Shown here: piece after piece, positions 1 through 5,487 of the stretch | Layout of the letters: each line of letters begins with the position of its first letter | Position numbering within the stretch: position 1 is the stretch's first letter | Assembly: GCA_946480685.1 (NCBI GenBank) | Contig: CAMLLI010000356.1 | Coordinates: 1-5,487, forward strand | Direction of reading: 5' to 3' | Length of the DNA stretch: 5,487 nt | Origin: an uncultured Flammeovirgaceae bacterium | GTDB taxonomy: Bacteria; Bacteroidota; Bacteroidia; Cytophagales; Cyclobacteriaceae | The notes under the pieces: model-generated | The model's input: only the letters and a program-made list of their open reading frames with translations | The model's database searches: none | What the model was told of the DNA's origin: nothing | Translations under genes and position numbers: made by a program

Positions 1-22
1 GATATACTTTAAAGTAAATTGT

Positions 23-3000
23 TTAGAGTAGTGCCAGTCTTTTTGTCGATACGTCAGTGCCGTCTTCAATAACGATTACGTAAACTCCTCTTGTCCATTT
101 ACTGGTGTCAATGGTTTGCTCGTTTTCATTGTCAAAGTCTGTCGAATGCACCAGTTTACCCATGCCATCAAAAATATTAATTGTTGTGTTCAATTTTAAT
201 GAACGTAGCGTTACACGCGAAGACGCAGGATTCGGAAACATCTCCAGTATATTTTCGTCCGTGTTCTCAACGGCTGTTACCGTTTCAGAGATCATAAATG
301 GTTCGGAGTATTCCTGGCATTGCCCTTTTGTGATCGAGACAACATAAGAAGCCTCTTCACCATCAAAAGGTATATATGGCTCTGTTGTATACTTGTGATA
401 ATATCTGTTCTTATACCATACGTATGATGTTCCTCCTATTTCCCGTGCCCAAATTTTGCCAGCTTTATAGTATAGCCTTGAATCAATAGTGGTTTGCTCT
501 ACTTTTACGGTCAGCGCATTGCTTTGGCAGCCGTCAACCGTTTGAGTTACGTAATAACTTGCAGCTTCGGCCGGTATTTGTGCTTCGCTTGTGCTGGATA
601 AAACATCTTTAAGAGCTTCATCTTTATACCACCGTACGTTTTGTCCTGCTGCCCAAAGTGCATGTATACTGGGAGAGTTTTCACAAATGGTATAGGGGTT
701 AGCGTTGTACAAAGAAGGCACCGGAGGTTTTTCAATTATCGTGATTCGTACGCGTTTTGGAATTCCGCGATATCCGTCAACGGTCTGAACAACATATACC
801 GTTTGGGTTTCCTGAGGGTGGAAACTACCGGATGCAATTAACTGCGTGAGACCTTTATCCTTGTACCATTTAATGTCCGTGCCACCTGCTGTAAGTGTAA
901 CGGTACGCCCGCACCGGTATATCAATGTATCATTCATCGAAGGAGGGGGAGGCAGGAACGTAAAGGTACCTTCCGCTGAAAAATCGGATGCAGCAAACGA
1001 ACCATCGATGGCTTGCACACGCCATGTATACAATCCTACTAAAAGATTATTAACCGTAGCTATACCTGTTGACTTTCCTGCGGTGAGACGCAAGCGCTGC
1101 CCGGTTGCAGGATCATGATTCCCTTTGGTAACAGCTTTTCCATTTCGGAACAATACAACATCGTATGTGATACCTTCTGGTGATGTGTGATCATCGGAAG
1201 GTTCACTCCACGATAAATGTACACCCAGAGAGTCTTGCATACTGCTCAGATTATGAGGAGCAGCGGGTCGTGCATTGGTGATACCTTTGGATGACACGAT
1301 GGTCTGGTTCAGAAGAATTTTTGCTTTGCGACCGTAGTATGAATAGTCTTTAACGTGATAACCACTGATATATATATCCAGATCACCATCGTTGTCGAAA
1401 TCAACTATGCCTGCTATGTGCGAACTGAGACGCATCCCCGGCACCTGGTACTGCTGAAATGTATCGCTACCTTTGTTCAGCAATACGCTGATATTGGGAG
1501 AGAGCACAGCAATGTCGGTGCGACCATCATGATCAAAATCTGCAGCGAGCGATGACGCGTCTCCGCTTGAGAGGTTCAACGGCAATTCGACAAATTGAAA
1601 CGAGCCGTTCTGTACGCCTGCATTCCTGAAAATCTTTCCGTTATGATAAGCGCTGGATGATAGCAATATCACATCCGGCCAGCCATCATTGTTATAGTCG
1701 GTAACATCAAGCATGTTCTCGTAAGCCGAGAACGTTGTAGCGGTGGCGACAAGTCCTGCCGGTGTGTTCAGGTATAAGCGATATGTGCTGCTTTCTAACT
1801 GGATCACGTCTTCATCACCATCCTTATCAAAGTCTGCTACACTTGCTATGATTGGACACTGTTGACACAACAGCGCGTCTACGGAACTATAGTTGCCATT
1901 GCCATTATTCTGAAACACTTGTTTTATAGCAGGGTAGGAGCCTGCCTGAGTAGCTACTATATCAAGATCGTTGTCCATATCATAATCGAAATATGATTGG
2001 ATGGCATATGTTCCGGTGGTAAAAACATTGGTTGACGTGCTAAATGTTTTGTTGCCGTTATTCAGGAATGTTTCCGTTTTATAGCCTGAACTCCAGATAT
2101 ACCCATGCTGGTAAATATCGGGCTTTGCATCAGCGTTCAAATCGGCAAAAGTAATTTGTGCTGTATGGGGAAGGTCTGATGGTGTGATGTCCCGTTTCAC
2201 CCAGCCACCCGAAGTATTCTCAAATGTAGCACGTGTGATATCTTCCGTGTAACCATTATAGATCATGCCGCCATTCAATATCATGTCCATCCGGCCATCG
2301 CCTGTAAAGTCAGCTATATCCATCGAACCAAACAGGTTAGCGATATCGGTGTCCTCTAAAACCCACATGTTTGTATTCCATTCAACGGTATTAGACATCG
2401 CTGTTGTCTCTGTATCGGATGACTCGAAGACTCTGTATTCATATAGTGTATTATATTCGAGACTGTCATCGGTATAGGATGTAGTACCAGCCGCGAGCTT
2501 AGCTACCGGTTGCCAGTTGCTTCCTATGATTCTTCGCTCTACAACCACACCCGTTTCAGCGAACGGGCTACCGCTCCATGCGAGTTTTATTTTATTCAGG
2601 AGGATTCGTTCGACTGTAAGATTCGATGGTCCCTGATAAATTGTGAATTGAGCTTCCTTCGACCATGACGATAAAGCAAAAGAAGCATCGAGGGCCTGCG
2701 CATATACTTTGTAAAATCCGACAGGTAAATTGTTAAGTTGCTTGATTGTGTTTTGTCCGGCATTGCCTGGCGCAAGCCGCCTGCGAAAATTACCGGACTC
2801 AGTTGTCTCCGAACTTAACCAGACCTTTCCTTTTGAATCAACAACTCGGAGGTTGTATGTGAGTAGTTTCGCTGGTGTATGATCATCGGTTGACGGAGAC
2901 CATGTAAAGACAGCTTTACCCGAAGTATATATAGCAGACACGGCTCCCGGAGCAGCAGGAGGTAAGTTTACAAGGTTGATACCGACTGATTGATTTTCGT

Positions 3001-5487
3001 ACAGGTAATTCAATCCCTGATGCTGGCCATCGTTTCCAAGTTTTACAATATCAATGTCACCATCATTTTCAAAATCAGTAACGGCTATAGAAGTTCCCCA
3101 GTTACGCTCCAGTGTAATATCTGAACTTTTAAATGAACCATTGCCTTTGTTAAGCAGTACTTGCGAGTTATACCCATCGGAGAGTATTAAATCTGTTAAT
3201 CCGTCCAGGTCGATATCGGCATGTACAAACGAAGGGCTGCTTGAAAGATATGCTACAGGTATAACTTTAGGTTCTTTGAATGTGAAATCTCCTAAACCGA
3301 AATATAGGTTCAACCCTTCGTTGCCTAGCACCATTACATCAATGTTTCCATCTCCGGTATAGTCAGCTACTCCGGCCAGGCTTATTACTGGTAAAATGGA
3401 CGTTCTTCGGGTAAATCCCGATCCGCCTTCATTCATCCATATATCAGTAAAGTTCTTATCTGCTGAAGCCCAGAGTATATCTGTGAAGCTGTCGTTGTTC
3501 AGGTCAGCACATTTAAAATACGACAACGTTGAAGTTGAGGTGTTGCTGAACGTAATCTTACTGTCTTCAAAACTACCATTGCCGGTTTGATAAAGTAATT
3601 GATACTGATGCGGATTTCCGGGACTGTTTCCTACAACATTTGAGAAGAATAAATCGGGGAGGCCATCATTATTCATATCTTCGACAGCAAGTTGAGTAAT
3701 GTTGAGATAGGCAGGAGTTTCGAAGGCAGTAACAAATGTGCCGTTGTTGTTGATGAACACGGTAACTTTCTGCCATGAATATTCTTCACCAGTGATAAAG
3801 ACGATATCAGGATCACCATCATTATCAAGATCACGGGGTTGTGCCATCTCGGTATAGGGTAATTTTAAAGAGGATGCTTTTAGCATTGAACCTGCGCTGG
3901 TAAATGATCCGCTTCCATTGTTCTTTAGCAATACGTTATTATCAAAGCTGCCGACACGTCCAACGAATTCAAGATCATAATCACCGTCCATATCGAAATC
4001 AGCGGGAAGGCATCTGGCACCAATTATATTCGGATCTGTTATACCAAAAGCACTTTTTACAAACAACGTTGAATGATGAACTACTATGTTGCTTGGAGCA
4101 GAGTAAGCTCCATTCTGAACAGCAACAACGTAATATTGCACGCTTTGATTTTCCGGTACTGCAGTATCTTCATAGCAGGTGATGCCGGCATTAACCTGTG
4201 CGATTTCTACCGCAGCTACGGATGATGTACCTCTGAAAATGCTAAAGGACGGACTGCCTGCACCGCTATACGACCAACACAATTTTACCCTGCTAAGCTC
4301 GCTTGCCTTCAGTGTTAATGCTGAAGGACCTTCGGTGATAGTAAAAGTATTGGCTGAAGAAAAAGCTGATGACCGGCCGGATGGACTTAATGCTTGTACT
4401 CGCCATTCGTAAGAACCAACCGGTAATTTCCGTAAGGTAAGTGTCCCATCGCGCAAGAGCGTATTTGCTGAAAGCATCGGCAATGTACCCGCAGGTGACG
4501 TCTCCGATGGTTTATAAATTACTCCGTTTCGTCTTACTTCGATGTTATAGAGAAGACCGGCAACAGCGTTCCATGAAAGTGAAACGTTCTTTTGAATTAC
4601 CGATGAAAGACTGACAGGAGCAGATGGTGCTGCCTCTGCCGTGGTTCCGATTTTCTCAAAGATGATACTCACCGCACTGGTTGTAGTATATGAATAGCCT
4701 TTAAGCTGAACATCAGGGTCTTTGTCTGCATCTATATCGACAATATCCAGACTAAGAAATAAATCAAGTTGTACTTCGTATGACTCCTGCGCAAAAGAGA
4801 GTGCTGTAGCATTGCTGGTATTTCGAAGTAATGTCAATGACGTTCGCCCGGCCATCACAAGATCCTGTAAGCCATCGGCATTGAAATCTCCGGTGAGAGC
4901 TTTGACAAAGCTTATATTCGGGAATATCTGAGTCGCTGTGAAAGTTACATTACCCGTTTGGGCGAAGCTGTTTTTGAATATAAATCCTCGCTCATATTGG
5001 TCTTGAGCAAATATATCTATATCTGCATCACGATCGGCATCAATCAGTGTAACGGTCATTGATTTGAGATTAGGCGTGGGTAACGCTATACCTGTTCTTT
5101 CAAAATAACCACTGCCTTCATTCAGATAAATTCGTATTTCCGTACCGTTATACGATTCATAGCCACCGGCAATTATATCGGCGAGTCCGTCACCGTTGAA
5201 ATCATCCAACATCATATTGGTAAGCATCTCGGGAAGAACAAACTGTGACTCGGTATAGGTGCCTTCATGTTGAAGGAAGATTCTTCTTCCCTGAACTATA
5301 TCCGGCACCAGGTCACCATCGAGATCGGCCCAGTAAATACTTCCATCGTTAGCATCGGTATACGATACTCCTGTATTCACCAGCGTGAAACTATTGTTAT
5401 TGTCATTGTAGTTTACGATGACAAGCGAGTATTCCTGAGTTGCAAGCATATCTATAACTCCGTCACCATCATAATCTCTGAATGCAT
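23..5487 (-). CDS. Giant T9SS-secreted VCBS/FG-GAP propeller, FnIII and Ig-like surface protein (5' partial)
   Basis: The protein has three beta-propeller blocks of VCBS/FG-GAP repeats (residues before 1 to 267, 460-824, 1027-1385). Fibronectin type III-like pairs separate the blocks (274-459, 828-1026), and a single FnIII-like domain (1394-1499), three Ig-like domains (1503-1723) and a T9SS type A sorting domain (about 1730-1808) follow. Residues are counted from the ATG at 5447-5449. That ATG is not a credible start: the same frame stays open to the window edge and encodes AFRDYDGDGVID directly before it, a complete calcium-type blade loop. The real start, and the Sec signal peptide expected of a T9SS substrate, lie beyond 5487. 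The stop is TAA at 23-25. No enzymatic motif is visible, so the likely role is adhesion, binding or scaffolding at the cell surface or in the medium; the ligand cannot be told. The class assignment is firm, but the biological role is inferred. Confidence 0.95.
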   Translation of the reverse strand, partial: AFRDYDGDGVIDMLATQEYSLVIVNYNDNNNSFTLVNTGVSYTDANDGSIYWADLDGDLVPDIVQGRRIFLQHEGTYTESQFVLPEMLTNMMLDDFNGDGLADIIAGGYESYNGTEIRIYLNEGSGYFERTGIALPTPNLKSMTVTLIDADRDADIDIFAQDQYERGFIFKNSFAQTGNVTFTATQIFPNISFVKALTGDFNADGLQDLVMAGRTSLTLLRNTSNATALSFAQESYEVQLDLFLSLDIVDIDADKDPDVQLKGYSYTTTSAVSIIFEKIGTTAEAAPSAPVSLSSVIQKNVSLSWNAVAGLLYNIEVRRNGVIYKPSETSPAGTLPMLSANTLLRDGTLTLRKLPVGSYEWRVQALSPSGRSSAFSSANTFTITEGPSALTLKASELSRVKLCWSYSGAGSPSFSIFRGTSSVAAVEIAQVNAGITCYEDTAVPENQSVQYYVVAVQNGAYSAPSNIVVHHSTLFVKSAFGITDPNIIGARCLPADFDMDGDYDLEFVGRVGSFDNNVLLKNNGSGSFTSAGSMLKASSLKLPYTEMAQPRDLDNDGDPDIVFITGEEYSWQKVTVFINNNGTFVTAFETPAYLNITQLAVEDMNNDGLPDLFFSNVVGNSPGNPHQYQLLYQTGNGSFEDSKITFSNTSTSTLSYFKCADLNNDSFTDILWASADKNFTDIWMNEGGSGFTRRTSILPVISLAGVADYTGDGNIDVMVLGNEGLNLYFGLGDFTFKEPKVIPVAYLSSSPSFVHADIDLDGLTDLILSDGYNSQVLLNKGNGSFKSSDITLERNWGTSIAVTDFENDGDIDIVKLGNDGQHQGLNYLYENQSVGINLVNLPPAAPGAVSAIYTSGKAVFTWSPSTDDHTPAKLLTYNLRVVDSKGKVWLSSETTESGNFRRRLAPGNAGQNTIKQLNNLPVGFYKVYAQALDASFALSSWSKEAQFTIYQGPSNLTVERILLNKIKLAWSGSPFAETGVVVERRIIGSNWQPVAKLAAGTTSYTDDSLEYNTLYEYRVFESSDTETTAMSNTVEWNTNMWVLEDTDIANLFGSMDIADFTGDGRMDMILNGGMIYNGYTEDITRATFENTSGGWVKRDITPSDLPHTAQITFADLNADAKPDIYQHGYIWSSGYKTETFLNNGNKTFSTSTNVFTTGTYAIQSYFDYDMDNDLDIVATQAGSYPAIKQVFQNNGNGNYSSVDALLCQQCPIIASVADFDKDGDEDVIQLESSTYRLYLNTPAGLVATATTFSAYENMLDVTDYNNDGWPDVILLSSSAYHNGKIFRNAGVQNGSFQFVELPLNLSSGDASSLAADFDHDGRTDIAVLSPNISVLLNKGSDTFQQYQVPGMRLSSHIAGIVDFDNDGDLDIYISGYHVKDYSYYGRKAKILLNQTIVSSKGITNARPAAPHNLSSMQDSLGVHLSWSEPSDDHTSPEGITYDVVLFRNGKAVTKGNHDPATGQRLRLTAGKSTGIATVNNLLVGLYTWRVQAIDGSFAASDFSAEGTFTFLPPPPSMNDTLIYRCGRTVTLTAGGTDIKWYKDKGLTQLIASGSFHPQETQTVYVVQTVDGYRGIPKRVRITIIEKPPVPSLYNANPYTICENSPSIHALWAAGQNVRWYKDEALKDVLSSTSEAQIPAEAASYYVTQTVDGCQSNALTVKVEQTTIDSRLYYKAGKIWAREIGGTSYVWYKNRYYHKYTTEPYIPFDGEEASYVVSITKGQCQEYSEPFMISETVTAVENTDENILEMFPNPASSRVTLRSLKLNTTINIFDGMGKLVHSTDFDNENEQTIDTSKWTRGVYVIVIEDGTDVSTKRLALL
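26..262 (-). other. T9SS type A C-terminal sorting domain (Por_Secre_tail type)
   Basis: Residues about 1730-1808 contain MFPNPASSRVTLRS, then INIFDGMGKLVHS, then WTRGVYVIVIEDG and KRLALL. This order of motifs (xPNPxS...; oxIxDxxGKxV; GxYxVxI; final basic-hydrophobic strand) is the type A sorting signal. In known systems it directs Sec-exported proteins through the type IX outer-membrane machinery and is removed by the PorU sortase, often with attachment to A-LPS. The last residues are hydrophobic, with no lysine after the final strand, a small departure from the usual ending. Confidence 0.93.
281..943 (-). repeat. Three tandem Ig-like domains (Ig_7 type) forming the C-terminal stalk
   Basis: Residues 1503-1574, 1575-1652 and 1653-1723 each contain a WYK strand (Trp1528, Trp1607, Trp1678) followed about 25 residues later by a YVV/YYV strand (YVVQTVDGY, YYVTQTVDGC, YVVSITKGQC). 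This is the pattern of the Ig-like domains common near the C terminus of Bacteroidota T9SS cargo. Only the middle domain has both cysteines (Cys1589, Cys1641). The first has only Cys1513, with Tyr1560 where the second would be, and the third has only Cys1711. The third is unusually rich in tyrosine (WYKNRYYHKY). They probably hold the propellers away from the cell surface. Confidence 0.8.
953..1270 (-). other. FnIII-like domain 5 (long type)
   Basis: Residues 1394-1499 start RPAAPHNLSSM, contain VHLSWSEPSDDHTSPEGITY, and close with LLVGLYTWRVQAIDGSFAAS and GTFTFLP. Opening, DDHT insert and closing strand match FnIII-3. A proline-rich joint (LPPPPSM, 1499-1505) follows in place of the short FnIII seen after the other two long domains, marking the change to the C-terminal stalk. 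Confidence 0.78.
1295..2371 (-). repeat. Propeller block C: seven VCBS/FG-GAP repeats
   Basis: Residues 1027-1385 carry seven loops. They begin at 1047 (DFTGDGRMD), 1103 (DLNADAKPD), 1155 (DYDMDNDLD), 1206 (DFDKDGDED), 1251 (DYNNDGWPD), 1304 (DFDHDGRTD) and 1350 (DFDNDGDLD), spaced 56, 52, 51, 45, 53 and 46 residues apart. This is nearly the same spacing as block B, so it reads as a second complete seven-bladed propeller. The loops at 1103 and 1155 lack glycine (Ala1108, Asn1160). A CQQC motif (Cys1195, Cys1198) lies just before the fourth loop and has no counterpart in blocks A or B. Confidence 0.93.
2372..2632 (-). other. FnIII-like domain 4 (short type)
   Basis: Residues 940-1026 begin GPSNLTVERILLNKIKLAWS and end in YEYRVFESSDTETTAMSNTV. 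The opening aligns by eye with FnIII-2 (GPSALTLKASELSRVKLCWS), and it sits in the same place between a long FnIII and the next propeller. There are no cysteines. The sequence runs straight into block C at NMWVLEDTDI. Confidence 0.75.
2633..2968 (-). other. FnIII-like domain 3 (long type)
   Basis: Residues 828-939 start LPPAAPGAVSAI, contain AVFTWSPSTDDHTPAKLLTY, and close with LPVGFYKVYAQALDASFALS and AQFTIYQGPS. The TDDHTP insert, the 'RRRLAPGNAGQ' segment and the 'LPVGxY' strand are shared with FnIII-5. This supports descent from one long-type module placed after each propeller. Confidence 0.78.
2978..4072 (-). repeat. Propeller block B: seven VCBS/FG-GAP repeats
   Basis: Residues 460-824 contain seven calcium-type loops. 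They begin at 484 (DFDMDGDYD), 540 (DLDNDGDPD), 591 (DMNNDGLPD), 649 (DLNNDSFTD), 696 (DYTGDGNID), 745 (DIDLDGLTD) and 792 (DFENDGDID), spaced 56, 51, 58, 47, 49 and 47 residues apart. Companion strands such as LLKNNGSGSF and LLNKGNGSF follow several loops. Seven loops at roughly 50-residue spacing match one complete seven-bladed propeller. The loop at 649 has Ser654 in place of the glycine. Known relatives of this fold mediate protein or glycan binding, but nothing here identifies a ligand. Confidence 0.93.
4073..4330 (-). other. FnIII-like domain 2 (short type)
   Basis: Residues 374-459 begin GPSALTLKASELSRVKLCWS and end with a VQYYVVAVQNGAYSAPSN strand pair, the usual FnIII ending in which the tyrosine corner and the 'SxPSN' turn are visible. 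Cys391 and Cys425 lie in this domain and could form a disulfide, since the protein is exported. The partner domain FnIII-4 lacks both cysteines. It joins directly to propeller block B. Confidence 0.75.
4331..4630 (-). other. FnIII-like domain 1 (long type)
   Basis: Residues 274-373 follow block A. They open with APSAPVSLSS, continue with a VSLSWNAV strand, and end in LPVGSYEWRVQAL...FTITEGPS. The Trp of the B strand and the closing Y-x-W/V-x-V-x-A strand are typical of fibronectin type III folds. The long C'-E region (about 310-340) resembles FnIII-3 and FnIII-5 rather than FnIII-2 and FnIII-4. It probably acts as a rigid spacer between propellers. The fold is assigned by pattern only. Confidence 0.75.
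4649..5487 (-). repeat. Propeller block A: VCBS/FG-GAP repeats, cut by the window edge
   Basis: Six DxDxDGxxD-type loops are visible. They begin at residues -8 (DYDGDGVID), 42 (DLDGDLVPD), 83 (DFNGDGLAD), 137 (DADRDADID), 188 (DFNADGLQD) and 238 (DIDADKDPD), spaced 50, 41, 54, 51 and 50 residues apart. In this family each loop usually binds calcium and each repeat forms one blade of an integrin-alpha-like beta-propeller. Blocks B and C each have seven loops, so a seventh blade is expected just upstream of the window. The loops at 137 and 238 lack the usual glycine (Ala142, Lys243). The strand after a loop can carry the companion 'LNxGxGxF' pattern, as in YLNEGSGYF at 108-116. Confidence 0.9.

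Noticed and set aside
1..22. Possible transcription terminator after the stop
   Set aside because: The palindrome at 5-16 would give only a four-base AT-rich stem around a TTAA loop, with no clear T-run visible. Too little sequence lies beyond it to judge.
547..735. Minus-strand open frame of 62 codons in another frame
   Set aside because: It lies inside the Ig-like domain coding region, where the main frame gives a clear WYK/YYV pattern. It has no recognisable features of its own.
105..4931. Many plus-strand open frames of about 60-100 codons (for example 105-347, 846-1118, 3054-3362, 3904-4182, 4722-4931)
   Set aside because: All lie opposite the long minus-strand coding region, whose domains are clear along its whole length. 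Their translations are serine- and proline-rich, show no recognisable domain, and look like the antisense of blade and FnIII codons.
1376..5476. Recurring short strings such as 'tcaccatc' followed by 'tcaaaatc' or 'tcgaaatc' on the plus strand, which could suggest a CRISPR or DNA repeat array
   Set aside because: They are the reverse complement of codons for the DxDxDGD loops, are degenerate at third positions, and are spaced by blade length (about 135-175 bases). The repetition is at protein level.
23..5487. Possible enzymatic function (sialidase, glycosidase, protease)
   Set aside because: Beta-propellers and FnIII domains often accompany enzymes, but no Asp-box set, catalytic triad or other catalytic motif was seen. 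The repeats match VCBS/FG-GAP loops. An enzyme domain could still lie upstream of the window.

Overview
The window is almost entirely one very large minus-strand coding region. It enters from beyond the right edge, reads leftward through the whole window, and ends at a TAA stop at 23-25. About 1,820 codons are visible and the true start lies outside. The C-terminal domain (FPNPAS motif, then a short beta-rich segment ending RGVYVIVIEDG...KRLALL) is a type A sorting signal of the type IX secretion system (T9SS). This points to a member of the Bacteroidota. The Ig-like domains with WYK and a 'TVDGC'-type strand, and the VCBS/FG-GAP repeats, fit the large surface proteins of free-living Cytophagales or Chitinophagales, but the genus cannot be named from this window.

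Residues are numbered from the Met codon at 5447-5449, which is an internal codon used only as a reference. From N to C terminus (right to left) the order is: propeller block A (cut by the window edge, six calcium-type loops seen), FnIII-1, FnIII-2; propeller block B (seven loops), FnIII-3, FnIII-4; propeller block C (seven loops), FnIII-5; a short proline-rich joint; three Ig-like domains; and the T9SS sorting domain. The layout looks like a super-repeat of [seven-bladed propeller + long FnIII + short FnIII] with a period near 560 residues. In the last unit the short FnIII is replaced by the Ig-like stalk and sorting tail.

No catalytic domain is visible. The simplest reading is a secreted or surface-anchored adhesin or scaffold protein, exported by Sec (signal peptide expected upstream, not seen) and then by the T9SS. 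No second gene, RNA gene, mobile element, CRISPR array or promoter can be supported. The 22 bases beyond the stop hold only a 12-base palindrome too weak to call a terminator. I see no new multi-gene system here. The points worth a second look are the super-repeat architecture, the degenerate blades, an isolated CxxC, and the asymmetric cysteines of the Ig-like domains.
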